NCBI GenBank assembly: GCA_001661515.1 | Contig: LUVW01000019.1 | Span: 390,266 to 454,265 of the forward strand | Direction of reading: 5' to 3' | Length of the DNA: 64,000 nucleotides | Origin: Capniomyces stellatus | Lineage: Eukaryota; Kickxellomycota; Harpellomycetes; Harpellales; Legeriomycetaceae | Shown: positions 1 to 11,072 of the stretch, in pieces | Layout: each line of letters opens with the position of its first letter | Numbering within the stretch: the stretch's first letter is position 1 | The notes under the pieces: generated by a model | What the model saw: only the letters and a program-made list of their open reading frames with translations | The model's database searches: none | What the model was told of the DNA's origin: nothing | Translations under genes and position numbers: made by a program

Positions 1-17
1 GGGGGGGGGGGGGGGGG
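1..17. other. Poly-G run at the window (probably scaffold) start
   Basis: Seventeen consecutive G residues open the window and are followed directly by ordinary A+T-rich sequence. Poly-G tails are a known artefact of two-colour sequencing chemistry and often end up at contig ends. I read this as a scaffold terminus rather than biology. Telomeric repeats are not seen. Confidence 0.7.
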
Positions 18-121
18 TGCTTTGTTGGTGTTCTTTTAAGGGTTGTCTAACTTTGTCAAGGTTGTTTGTTTTTGGCGATTTGCTTACATCACGTGTTTAC
101 ATTTGTGTTTCCCAACTCTAG

Positions 122-954
122 GCATTTGGGTTAGGTTAATAAAGATACAAACCAATCTTCATCAGCAAGTCGTTACAAGATGTCTCCGGACTTTGGAGCA
201 AAAGTCGCTAATCAAGTCCATCAAGTCTGTGAAAACGCCTACCAGAAAGCTTTATATGCTAATTGACACAAAGCCATCTCAGGAAGTAAGCGGTGGTCCA
301 TGGTTTACTGACCAGGAGCTCGACATTGACTTTATTGACCAGCTCTCCAAGCAGTGCTTCAAGTACATATACTCAAAGAGCTGCCCTCGTGATGGTTCGG
401 GTGCCATTTACTCTATCCACCATCTTGGGTTTCCTTCAGCTACCCAAATCCGCAAATTTATTATGGACAACAAGATCTCTACTGTTGACTTGGCGCCTGA
501 GGATATCAAGTGTCTGCTCGATGTTTTGGTATACGACGGGAAAATTGAGCGCGTTGCTCCACCCTCATATATGCCTGACACTGACTATAACTCCTCCAAA
601 AACACAAGCTCTCTCAACACTATTGACTGGGTTTATCGTGCCATTCCTTCTCAAACAGTAGACTCTCCTCTAACTGACATTCCATGTGGAAATTGTCCTG
701 TAAGTCTTAATACACACGCTCCAACCAAATCATTTGTTTTCTATATATGGTGACGAAACTTTAATACATATTTATTTATTTTGCTGCTGCTGCGTTGATA
801 CCTTTTTCTTTATCCCGATCGAATAGCTAAAGTTGTTTATCGAACCAATATGGTATCATTTGTGCTTTGTTTCTAGGTGTCATTCAAGTGCTCCGACATT
901 GGCCCAGTATCACCATCTTCGTGTGAGTACTTTCACAAGTGGCTGCAGTTTTAA
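122..954 (+). CDS. RPC34: RNA polymerase III subunit RPC34/RPC6 (C-terminal part)
   Basis: This is the 3' part of the gene for Pol III subunit C34, which with C31 and C82 forms the initiation heterotrimer contacting TFIIIB. Exons are 122-699 and 877-954; the intron starts GTAAGT and ends TCTAG. The protein reads from GIWVR through the second winged-helix region (KSLIKSIKSV, TRKLYML, GGPWFTDQELD, QQCF-like QCFKYI) to the C-terminal cysteine cluster: CGNCPV before the intron, then C, C.Y and the ending HKWLQF after it. That cluster is known to hold an Fe-S centre in this family. The first winged helix must lie upstream in exons that are missing, because the acceptor at 120-121 sits just inside the scaffold start. 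Seen: family motifs and exon phase closure. Inferred: function. Confidence 0.9.
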
Positions 955-1616
955 CCCTGTTTTACACCCAGCTTGACCCATGTTACTCGCTATTTATACG
1001 AATCACTTTAAATGGCTTTCTGAGGAAGAAAAGTTTGGATGCACCGTTGCTTTATATCACAACCAGCTGATTATCTTATTTTCAAGCCCACTGTTTGGTT
1101 AACGCAATATACCAGCTTTTCACCTTTACCAGTTTAGCATTTACTATTGATCCCAACTTTTCATTTTCTCTTTTCTTAAAAAAAAACTACCTTTAGCTTT
1201 GTACATATAATAGATGTTAACCAAAACTTTTAATAAAATTTTGCTTTATAAAAAATACACATCGTTTTTAGCACATACTGCCCGACTCGATGATTAATCT
1301 ACTTTTGTCCATTTCCCATGCATTTATTGTAGCTAAATGAGCACACCAACCTTCTATCCAGAAAATTCTGCGTTTTAGTGCTTATTTGCGTTTATATGAT
1401 GGGTGGATCAATTTAAAACATGTTATAATTGGTTTATGTATCTCAACGGGGGCTATACGCGACATACTGAATTTTCTAATACACACATATTTATTTAATT
1501 TTTTTTTCCTTAAAAAAGAAACGTATCAAAGTTGATAAAGTTAACTTTGATTATTCTAACGAGTTATTTGCTTAATTAAAATATGCCACTCTAGCGGAGT
1601 GCACTCGAGCCAACTC
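955..1616. other. Intergenic, convergent 3' ends of RPC34 and EFM5
   Basis: The stretch is A+T-rich with several poly-A/T tracts (for example near 1180 and 1500). I see no reading frame or RNA gene. It should hold the 3' UTRs of both neighbours. Confidence 0.6.
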
Positions 1617-2744
1617 TCAGTTGTAGACAGCGGGCCTAACATACTCTTCTGTTGTGTCGTCCACAACCCACTTCAAATCGTCGCCTTCAAAATTCGAGTA
1701 ATTGTTAAAATCATTAGACAGACCGCTCTTATGTGATGGTGAAAAATCTGTGCGTTTTAATCCGAATTTGTTTGCCAATGGCTTCATTACCACCCCTAAA
1801 ATGAACAAATTACTTTGTTAAAATTGAACAGCTGGCAGTATCATTAGAAACACAATCATTCATTCGTAACGGAAAAAAGAAAACAACACCATCCAGTTGG
1901 TGTAAATAGTGACTGGTTTACATAAACAACTCATCTGAATATGAATTCCAAACCCAACCCCAAACTCGTGGAAAGCCAGAACTCAATTAAGTTTAATGGG
2001 AAATGTGAAAAGAAGAAAGAAAAAACCACAATTAAAAGCATGCGTCAAGTTTACCTGTATTTAGCATTATCTTGGTGTCCGCGTTGCTTAGATACTTTGC
2101 TGTCACCATAGTCTTTATCAAGCAGTCATCGTTTAAGAATGGTGGATCTATAATCAATAGATTTGCCCTTCCTTTTAGCTCAGCCGCGTTTGCAAACTCC
2201 AGCGGTTTGGTATAATCGTAAAAGGTAAATTTGTTTTTGAATAGCCCAAACCTCTTGTCGAACTCAAACAACTGCACGTTGGTATAATCAGGTACCATAT
2301 TCTACATCAAGTTTTGCACAATTAGTTACACAACGCCTGTTAAATACTATTTATAGTTATAATGGCTCTGGTCCGGCTATAAAATTAAGTCGTGTAAATA
2401 GCTTTGTGTTACTAGCCAAAAGGCAAACACCATCCCAAAATTACCTTAAATTTTAGAAATGCAGTTGGTGCGCTAATAAACACCACCAAACCCCCATTAC
2501 ACTCTATTCCCTTCCTTGCAAGAAATTCCGAAGTTGGTTCGTCATACCAAAACTGGCTTAGTTGCCAGTCTTCTTCAAACATTTCGATATCCACTTCTAG
2601 GGACTGCTGAGAGTCATATTCGGCTTGCGCCGCCTCTTTAAGTCTATTGAACTCTTTTTCCTTTTGCTCCTTATCTTGTATGAATGACTGCAGTGCCATT
2701 AGCGTATCAGCCGATAGCACCGGCATATCATCAAATTCACTCAT
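1617..2744 (-). CDS. EFM5: EFM5-type protein-lysine N-methyltransferase (eEF1A methyltransferase)
   Basis: This is a class I SAM-dependent methyltransferase of the N6AMT2/EFM5 family, known in yeast and human to methylate a lysine of elongation factor eEF1A in the cytoplasm. Exons on the minus strand are 2744-2445, 2301-2055 and 1795-1617. They join in phase to 241 codons, the usual family size. Exon 1 carries the conserved DWQLSQFWYDE and the SAP(T/S) strand. Exon 2 carries LFEFDKRF, the FYDY motif and the catalytic-type DPPF (IIDPPFLND). Exon 3 resumes at MLNTG and contains the conserved NKFGLKRTDFSPSH and LSNDFNNYSNF block. The start is the first ATG, 13 codons before the conserved region begins. 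The gene converges with RPC34. The family assignment is clear; the exact lysine target is inferred from homologues. Confidence 0.9.
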
Positions 2745-4325
2745 ACTTTTTATTTGTGTGTAACCCTATCTACAAAGTTATATACAGCCAAGTGGTGTGC
2801 AGTTTTATGTCTTTAATTGAAACGACTGACTGTGTTCAAGCCGAAGAATAGCCTTGTACTTCTATTAGTGATGTTGTGATTAGAATCGGTCAACTCTATG
2901 AATACTTCTGTTAATTTACAAGAGACATTCTCTGCCTCTTTAAGACTGTGCCATTTATACATTTTTTTAAATTTTTTTTTTTTTTTGCCTTTAGAACCGT
3001 GTAAAATGTCTTATTTTTACTCTTTTTATTCCTCCTTTCTTTGCTATTTTACTCATTTTAGTTTATTTTTTATTAAAATAATACTTTTTTATTTTATTTT
3101 CTCAATTTTTTCTTTTTTCTGTTGTTGCCGTTTTTCAATACCCATCCATGATGGTTTTTTTTCCTGTATATTGTTTTGTCGTTTCTGTTATAAGAGTGGG
3201 TGCGTTGGTTTTCTTTAAATTTTCTTTTGCTTTCTATAGGCGAACGTTGAATGTGATAAAACATACTCTTTAAAATTTTACTAATAGGACATTTTATTAG
3301 CAATTCTATTGACTGGAAAAACATTGACAAGTTCTTAACTCTTAATATATCGAATGTCTTTTAAGAAAAACTGTTGGGCCAGTTTACTAGCACAAAAAGT
3401 ACATATTTTGTGCAATTATTAATGTATAATCTCATCGCTCAATCTACTTACTAAATTTAAAGGGAATAAAACTGCATCAGTCCAATGAAAAGCACGATTT
3501 TGATCTTATTATGCAGCTGATTTGATGGACCCTCCAACATGCCCTTGTTACTGTTATCTTGGCCTCAACTTTTCTTACTTTTTTTTTTATCTAAAAACTG
3601 AAAAATCACTGGTGTGTAAGAGCTGTAATTGACGTCGAATATAATGTACCAATCAACTGCATTATAAAACCATCCCACAGCCTTTTCAACACCCAATCCA
3701 ATAAAATTGTCAGCTTCTTTGATACCAAAGTATCAGCAAGCCAATGCCAGACGTAAAGGCTTTACTATATTGATTTCCACAAAATATATCCATCGCCATT
3801 TTTACCACACGTACACATACCTCACCTTTCTTCCGTGGGTTAAAATTTGCACTAATAGTATACCAAAAATCTGAATTTGGTTGTGCAACCAACAGAGTGG
3901 CAGTGCTACTACACTCTGAGCGCCCTTGAGTTCCTAATATTACGTAAGCTCAGTAGACTCGATAGCGGGAAAAGGTCGATAACCAGTTTTAGGACCTTTA
4001 CTGTTTTGTAGGTATTCCTACGATGTCAAAATGTATAAACACGTCAAAAGGACTATAAATGCGGTCTCAATCAGACCAAGTTGGGAATATTATTTTTCTC
4101 CGGACTGAGTATAGCCTTTGTGCTTTCTAGATTAAAAGTCGATATTTATGATAGCCAACTTATTTTTATTAAATAAGTAAATTCCAATAACCAAACCCAG
4201 CCACGATACCGATGTAAATAATATGTACCAAGCAATGAATGCAATCGAGTTGGCTTGGCCCAGACAAGCGTACTAGAGGATGCTCTATGTGAATATGGTA
4301 TCAACAATTTGCTTCAAAAAAATAA
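2745..4325. other. Intergenic, A+T-rich, no gene recognised
   Basis: The stretch lies between the EFM5 start and the tRNA. Around 2955-3230 it is very T-rich, and the frames open there are Phe/Ser-rich noise from composition. Nothing here resembles a known protein or structured RNA. Confidence 0.55.
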
Positions 4326-4399
4326 GCCTGGCTGGCGCAATTGGATAGCGCATATGACTTCTAATCATAAGGTTGCGAGTTCGACCCTCGCGTCAGGTT
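4326..4399 (+). tRNA. tRNA-Arg(UCU)
   Basis: The 74-nt sequence folds as a tRNA without intron. The acceptor GCCTGGC pairs with GTCAGGT, with G-T wobbles. The D stem is GCGC/GCGC around AATTGGATA. The anticodon stem is TATGA/TCATA around the loop CTTCTAA, giving anticodon TCT. The variable loop has 5 nt. The T stem is GCGAG/CTCGC around TTCGACC. The A box (TGGCGCAATTGG) and B box (GTTCGACCC) are both good matches to Pol III promoter elements. The CCA end is not encoded, as expected for a eukaryote. It decodes AGA, the major Arg codon of A+T-rich genes. Confidence 0.93.
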
Positions 4400-4401
4400 A
4401 A

Positions 4402-4412
4402 TTTTTTTTTTT
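4402..4412 (+). terminator. Pol III T-run terminator of tRNA-Arg
   Basis: A run of 11 T starts two bases after the tRNA discriminator base. This is the standard RNA polymerase III stop signal. Confidence 0.85.
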
Positions 4413-4423
4413 GGCCTTAGTTA

Positions 4424-4747
4424 TTAATATTCCTCAATGTTACAGAATAGACCAGAGTGATGCCGTTGCTTGCTTTTTAGAGCTGGAGATGGGAACCTGG
4501 CTAGTTTGCTGCGAGAGTTGGGTATCGAAGTCAGGCGACTAGTTTAATTTTTAAATTCTTAAACTCAAAGTTGGTGCTTACTCCTAGCAACATTATTGGG
4601 AAACAAGTCTTTATTTGGCAAAAGGCTGAGCAAAGGATATTTGGGTTTAAACGATGGTCCTGAAGCTACACATGCCGACTGAGGCACCGGAAGGTGTGCC
4701 GTTTCCTTCAGTATATTGACAGAGTTGGAAACTGCTAAAGTATACAT
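4424..4747 (-). CDS. Doubtful small hypothetical protein, two exons
   Basis: I do not recognise this. On the minus strand an ATG at 4747 opens a 55-codon frame with no long homopolymers (it includes KETAHLPVPQSACVASG and KPKYPLLSLLPNKDLFPNN). The frame runs into a consensus donor, GTAAGC, at 4581-4576. An acceptor TAG at 4503-4501 joins in phase to a second exon (4500-4424) ending NIEEY-stop, giving 80 residues in all. The gene would lie tail to tail with tRNA-Arg, about 12 bp beyond its terminator. The amino-acid composition is less biased than chance frames nearby, but no homologue comes to mind and the frame could be accidental. Confidence 0.2.
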
Positions 4748-5791
4748 TAGTCATTTAATTAGTAGTATCTATTAATTTATTTATTATTCTAGCTTTTTTT
4801 CTTCCAAAAAACCAATAGTTGATTTGCTTGAAATATTATGGGGAACACTTATTAAAAAACAAATGATAATAGGTAAACAGTTGATACGAAACCTCAAATT
4901 CATTGTTTAAACTTACATATCATATGGGCCTGGAAGCATGCAGCGAGCGATATTGGTTATCTTGGTTGTTTGAGTACAATGGTAATTGAAATTTGTAACA
5001 CGATATAGGAAAGCTTAATTGACTGAATAAGGCGGTGAGCTCAAAAATATTGGCTTTAGTCAAAAATTACAATCTGCAGACTCTACAAGATTGCTTAGCA
5101 GCAGGTTATGGTTTAGAATTTCCTTTGGCTGTCTGACTTCTGCACTAGCTACATATATCTTTATTTTCAATGCAATATCAGGATTTCTTGTGGTTTGCAT
5201 GCCATGCTATACAAACCCAGTAAAGAATGGGGGGGAGGGGAAGGAAATAACCACTCAAATAAATTAGCATTTTAATAGCCAATACAATAAAATTCACATA
5301 TAAAAGCAAAATACTGATCAAGTGACAAACATGCAGTTTAAAATCTTGCTAAACACCTCTATCCTATTAGCTTAAAACCAAACAAGAGTATCCCCACCTA
5401 TATAACTATTAAAAAAGCACGTTCGAATTACTCAAAATTGCCAAGTTACTGAGTAAAGCTGTTAAAATTAACTTTACTAAATTTGCAATTTTAAACTAGC
5501 GGCGCACCATATCTGGGGGGTAGAAAACTAACCGAGTTACCATCCCACCTTCAAGACTTTAATAATATTTAAACAAAAAACACAATTAACATAAAATTTA
5601 TAATTTAATTAACACGGTGTTTAAACAAACCACCATATATTTACGTTAGCTTTTATATTAGTAAATTAACTTTGGAATTTATTTTTTGTTTCCGAGTTTA
5701 TACATTTTTTCTTGCCGTTGTACTTTATCGATTTATAATTCAATAGGTTTTACTATATTTATTTTATCTTTTAAAATAATAAAGTTAAATT
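4748..5791. other. Intergenic and ATG9 upstream region
   Basis: The stretch is A+T-rich, with a purine-rich patch near 5229-5250 and a G run near 5514-5520. It should contain the ATG9 promoter and 5' UTR. No clear TATA box or other gene stands out. Confidence 0.5.
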
Positions 5792-7530
5792 ATGGAAACC
5801 CAAAGTGGCAAATTTAAGGGGAATGAAATTGAAAACGAAACAAACGAATGGTCGTCAGTAAGGATACACGAAGTTGAGAACGAACACACAGCGGGGGCGA
5901 ATAGACAATTGTACAATAATATAGAGAAGGAAGAGAGACCATTAGATAGTGTTAGTATAAGCGGTAGTGAAAAATTGAAAAACAGCACAGAGTCCTCTTG
6001 GGACAACAGTGAGAATGCGGAGTCTATAAGACTAGTTAATAATTTACATACGATTGCAGAAAGCGAAACGAAAATGAGTGAAAAAAATCAGGTAGACATC
6101 AGCGAAACCAACGGTTTAGGCAATAGAGGAAGTGAAGATGCGAATAGAAATGATCTTATGCCAGCTCCGGCAACTAGAGCAGTCGATTTAATGGGGTTGG
6201 GAATAGAGGGACAACCAAGTTTAAGAAATCCAAGGGCTGTTGCTCAAAAGCCCTCAGGACAAGTCAGGCTGGTAGAGCCGACTTTATCAAATAGGAGACA
6301 GAACCGAATCGCAGAAATTCGCTCAGCGAGTGGATATGGGTTAAGAAAAGAAGGTGGCTATAAATCAAGTAGGGGCAGTGGAAGAGGCAGAGGTGGTGGG
6401 TTTGGCAATATTGGTGGCATGGAAATGATAGGAGAAGGGAAGAAAAAAGAGCGACAGTGGGGGACAGGAGAAGAAAGCAATAAAAACGAGGAGAGTGATA
6501 AGCAGGAAGAAGAAGGGGCGAAAGAGGAGGAGGGCGAGGGCGAGGGGGATGAAGAGGATAGCGAGGAGGAAGGAGAAGAGGAAGGAGAAGAGGAGGAGGA
6601 AGAAGAGGATGAGGAAGCGGGGCCTTCTGCGTCACTGTTGGTTGAAAATAGAGTTAATAGCAAAATGGCTAGAAATAAAGCGCGGAATGGTGGTGGAAGA
6701 ATGAACAATGGTGACTATGGAAACAACGGCAGTCTCTTTTATGGAGCCAATCTCAGTAGAGAGTCAAAAGCCAGCAGGATGGGAGCCAATATGGCTGGTG
6801 TAGGTCGGGTAAAAAGAAATGATTCTGATTACAAGAGAAGGAGTGAAAGGCGTATTAATGACCAGCTTGGTTTGGTTATGGCAGAGGCAGGGTACTCGAG
6901 AGCGTTTACAAAGGACAACAGTGGCAGTTCAAGAGGCGCAAGGGACAGGGGGTTGGGTGAAAGCAGGAATTTGTATGGAGAGACCGAGTCGCTGATATAT
7001 AATACCAACAGCGAATATAACAACCGCCGCAAAAAGGCAAAAAACAAGAGCAAAGTGACAAAGACCTATCTCCAACAAGCCATGGCAACATGGAGATCGC
7101 AAACACACCAAGATGAGTTCCTGACAAGGGTATATGAATACTTTGTGATGAAGGGAATAAGGAATATACTGCTGTGTCGGATACTGAACCTGCTTGTAAT
7201 GATGTTTGTGGTGTTTATGGCGACGTTTTTGATTGGGTGTGTGGACCATAGAAAGGTCAGAACAGAAAAGTCGTTAAATGCGGTGATAATTCCGCAGTGT
7301 TACAGCCACTTTCCAATGTGGTCAAAAGCCCTACTTTACATGTTTGGAGTGGTGTGGGCTAGCATGGCGGCCAAAGTTCTGATAGGAATACCAAGATGCA
7401 TTGAAATGCATAAATTTTTCACAGAGATATTGGAAATCGAACAGGTAAATAGTTGACAATACTTTAATCTTATGAATACATGTGTAGATACAAATATTAC
7501 TGGAAGATGGGGATTTTTTTTCTTTTCCAC

Positions 7531-7562
<32 letters not shown>

Positions 7563-9692
7563 CACACACACACCCGACTTTCCAAATGATTGTTGTATTA
7601 ACTCGGATTATGATTCTAATTCTAATTATGATTATGATTACAATTATAACTCTGATTCTAAATCTGATTCTAATTCTAATTCTCATTTTTTTAATGTAAA
7701 ATGCGGATGTAGTCTGACATGGATACCATTACGTGGAACGAGATTGTTGATAGACTAATTAACGTGAGAAATGCAGAGATCAGTTATAAGAACAAAACGA
7801 GCAATAACAGAGCAAGCAGGTTAAAACAAAAAACGATGCAGCTAGACGCACACGTTGTGGCAAACCGAATAATGCGGCGCGAGAACTATATTCTGGCGCT
7901 AATAAACAACAAGGTTGTGGATTTTGTTGTTCCGTTTGGGGTAGTGCGGCCAATAGTGCCAAGTAAATACAGCGAAGAAAGAGGCATCAAAATGTACACC
8001 AAAGTGATGGAATGGAACTTTTCGTTTGTGGTGATGAGTTATGTATTTGACGAAAACAACAGGCTAAGGAGGCGGTTCCTGAAAACAAGCAACAGGACCA
8101 TATTGGGGGAGGGGCTAAGGCGGCGTTTTATATTTATGGGGGTGATTAACCTGATTATGTCGCCGTTCATAGTTGTTTTTTTGCTGTGTTACTCGTTCTT
8201 CAAGTACTTTGAGCATCTTTACCATGAGCCGTCAAGCATCTTATCGAGAGACTTTACACCTCATGCAAAGTTAGAGTTCCAAAACTTCAACGAGCTTCCA
8301 CATGCGTTTGAGAGGCGCATTTCGGTTGCTGTTGGGAAGGCGAACATGTACCTGAGCCAATTTCCGAACCACACAGTGCTGATCTTGGCCAAGTTTATAG
8401 GATTTATCAGTGGGTCGATAATGGCGATATTGATCCTGTTTACTGTTGTTGATAATGAGTTGAGCTTGGAGTTTGAGATTACAAAACATAAAAGCGTTTT
8501 GTTTTATCTGGGTCTGTTTGGTGCTGTTGTTGCTAGCTGCAGGTCCGTTGTTTACAAACCAAACACACTTCCCAATGGGTATAGGAAAATCCACCCTGCC
8601 TGGATTCTTAGAGATGTGTTGGAGGATCTGCAATTTATTCCTTTGACATGGCAGAATAAACTGCATACTACCTATGTCAAGTCACAGTTTCTTATTTTGT
8701 TTGATCTCAAGATTGCCATCTTTATTTACGAGGTTGTTGGCATTTTTCTCACTCCATTTGTCTTGATATTTTCCTTGTCCAAGTCTGCCATAGACATAGT
8801 GGACTTTTTCCGCGACAACAGCAAACACTTGGATAGGGTTGGCTACGTATGCACATTTGCTGACTTCGAGTATATTGAACCACATGTAAGCTCTCCAAAC
8901 GAGCATACTTCACAGCTCACGTCATTTGCAAACAACGCCAAAATGGAAATGTCTTTCTTGCAGTTTAAATCAGAGTATCCTGACTGGAACCCACAGAACG
9001 ACAACTCAAACGCATACCTGAACGCTGCTGTTGCTGCCGAGTCCGACTTGCTCGCCAACAATTACAACCGGCTGGCGGCCCCACTTGCACACAACAACCA
9101 GTACTTCCACAACCACAACCACAATGCAACCAACAACATCAACAGATTCAAACTCATGGACTCAGTTCTTCCCTCAGGCGCATCAATCCTAAGTCCAAAC
9201 CAGCCCAAGCACCATAACCAGAATCTAAATACTGCTGCAAATAACAATAGATTCAACGCCAACAAAACATCTTCGCCAACATCCAGCCCCCAAACCAACC
9301 AGCACGCACAGAATAACAAGTTTGACGTTCACCAGTCAAGGCTATTTTTATCTGACCTACCCCTAGTAAATTCGCAATCCGAGTCCACCTATGGGAACAT
9401 GAGCATGTACAACTCCATGAACAATTCGATACTAAACCCAAACATCAATGGTGGCAATAGAAATAGAAATCCGTTTTTTTCTCCCGGAATATTTTCTCTT
9501 GTCAACAAGGTAACTAACTTTTGTATACCCCTAAACAAGAATTCAAAACTGCATTTGCTTTTATAAACACACACTGTTCTTTCAAAAATATATGTTGGTT
9601 ATACTTCTATTAACATTTCCTACACTTGTTTTTTTCTTTTATCAATTTGCCAATTTCAACGCACCTAGCTAAACGACAAGAATTTATTCTAG
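5792..9692 (+). CDS. ATG9: Autophagy-related protein 9 (Atg9)
   Basis: Atg9 is the multispanning lipid scramblase carried on Golgi-derived vesicles that seed the autophagosome. Exon 1 (5792-7444) encodes about 550 residues. The first 430 or so are disordered, with a Glu-rich block near residues 240-275, followed by the first membrane segments (ILLCRILNLLVMMFVVFMA; LLYMFGVVWASMAAKVLIG). Exon 2 resumes at 7713 in phase, giving EIEQ joined to SDMDTITWNEIVDRL. It holds the classic core: RRRFIFMGVINLIMSPF, SRDFTPHAKLEFQNFNELPH, FERRI, FISGS, LHTTYVKSQF, LTPFVLIFSL, DFFRDN and GYVCTFADFEY. The tail is Asn/Gln-rich. A donor at 9510 and an acceptor at 9668 allow a last tiny exon (9669-9692, LNDKNLF-stop); otherwise the frame stops at 9566. 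The total is about 1,157 residues. Confidence 0.93.
7528..7573. repeat. (CA)n microsatellite in the ATG9 intron
   Basis: Alternating CA runs to 7556, is broken by TATATA, and resumes to 7573. It lies wholly inside the intron at 7445-7712. Such a tract is expected to vary in length between strains. Confidence 0.95.
7602..7688. repeat. Degenerate hexamer repeat (ATTCTA/ATTATG type) in the ATG9 intron
   Basis: Hexamers such as ATTCTA, ATTATG and CTGATT are repeated with drift up to about 25 bp before the 3' splice site. The tract sits where the branch point and polypyrimidine tract should be. Confidence 0.8.
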
Positions 9693-10401
9693 AGTTTAAG
9701 CCTCACTCCAGGGCAATTTCCATAACTCCAAACTTTCCACTTTGTTTATAAGCCTTTTTTTTTGCTCTTTTATGTTCCTAGCCTCTTTTTTTTTTCTTTC
9801 CACTTTTCTTGTTGATTTTTCGATACAGCTTTTTTCACACCTCACTCTTTTTCTGTTAAATAGTATACATAATATAATTTAATATGATATGATATCACCA
9901 ATACTCTGACTCGCGCTATACACTTTTATTCATTTCTCGGCTCTACCACACTGTTTTTTGTTTTTTTTTGTCTAGAATAAAGTATGTCAATAATCTGCTC
10001 CTTTTATTCCAGAACCCACAGTTTAACATATTGAAGCCAAATCAATTTAGTTGTTTTTGCAAGCTGCTTCAATCTAGAATCAAACCTTAATTACATAGAA
10101 AGCTTACTGATGACCTGGGATTGGATTTAACAAGTAAAAGTACATATCACTGGCTGGTTTTAATATCAAAGCGTTTTACTAAATTTACTAATATCAACCA
10201 TTTTAAACCAACTTTACATCTTAATCTATCAGTAAACACCACTTGATTTTACCATAACTTTTTCTGTTGTTATTTTAACAATACATCTACATCACTGGCT
10301 TGACTTTGTTCTTTACCACTCTTAATTCTCTTTACCCAGAATATAGCAGATTTAACGTTATAATTTAAATCAGTCAAAACTCTGTCAAAAGAACAACGAA
10401 A
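9693..10401. other. Intergenic between ATG9 and Asterix
   Basis: The sequence is A+T-rich with T tracts near 9770-9800 and 9955-9970. It should hold the ATG9 3' UTR and the Asterix promoter. No further gene is seen. Confidence 0.55.
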
Positions 10402-11072
10402 ATGACACTCCGAGCATATCCAGGTGATCCAAGAGATGAATCTACTGTTATCCCAAATGATTTAATTCCAAAAATCGAACCTGGAAGCGTGATTTTTTCA
10501 ACCTTGGCAATGTTCATGTGTAAGTACGATAGATCCAAGCATATATATATATATATATACGAGTACACACTCCATTTTGCATGTTTTCATTCTGCATGTT
10601 TTGATTTTGCATGTTTTGATTTCTTTACAAATTTACTTGCAAGCCGATTTCTAATTATCTTTTTCAATACTGTTACTACATTGTCTACTCATCTGTTTTG
10701 TTATACGTGCCCTACAATATACGCGACTTTCAGCCTTCGGCACTCTGATTATTCGGGTAAGCTAGGTTGTAATATACATTCATATAATCTCACCCTTGGC
10801 TTAAGCCTCAGAATTAGAAACATTGTAACCTAAATACTTGGATAATCGGAAGCTCTAAAATATATTACTCCCTTCTATTTACTTTTCACCGATAGAATAA
10901 AATGATGGCTTGGGGAGCGATTTATCTTGCTGTTATTGCCATCTCTACTGAACGTTCTTCAAGTTCTGACAAAGCCAGTCTAATCTCAACTTTGATCCTG
11001 GGCATTATGAGCTTGACAACAGTGTATACAAAAGAGTTTGTTTATATTGCCAGCATTTTGTTTTCTAAATAG
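10402..11072 (+). CDS. Asterix / PAT10 (WDR83OS family), ER multipass translocon subunit
   Basis: Asterix is the small membrane subunit of the PAT chaperone complex, which shields transmembrane helices of nascent multipass proteins in the ER. Three exons join in phase: 10402-10519, a 23-nt exon at 10734-10756, and 10896-11072. The product is 105 residues, against 106 for the human protein. The N-terminal part has DPRDESTVIPNDLIP, then the helix GSVIFSTLAMFMSFGTLI. After the splice comes MMAWGAIYLAVIAIS, followed by the conserved soluble STERSSSSDK and the last helix LISTLILGIMSLTTVY. This order matches the human layout ([23 protein letters not shown]). The middle exon encodes only SFGTLIIR, so gene finders could miss it. 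The gene converges with MOB1. Confidence 0.88.

Noticed and set aside
2898..3218. 106-codon plus-strand frame rich in Phe, Ser and Tyr
   Set aside because: The sequence is almost pure T-rich spacer. Composition alone explains the open frame and there is no family resemblance.
6264..6708. Long minus-strand frames opposite ATG9 exon 1 (Pro/Leu-rich and Ser-rich)
   Set aside because: They are the antisense reading of the Glu/Gly-rich coding region of ATG9 and have no independent features.
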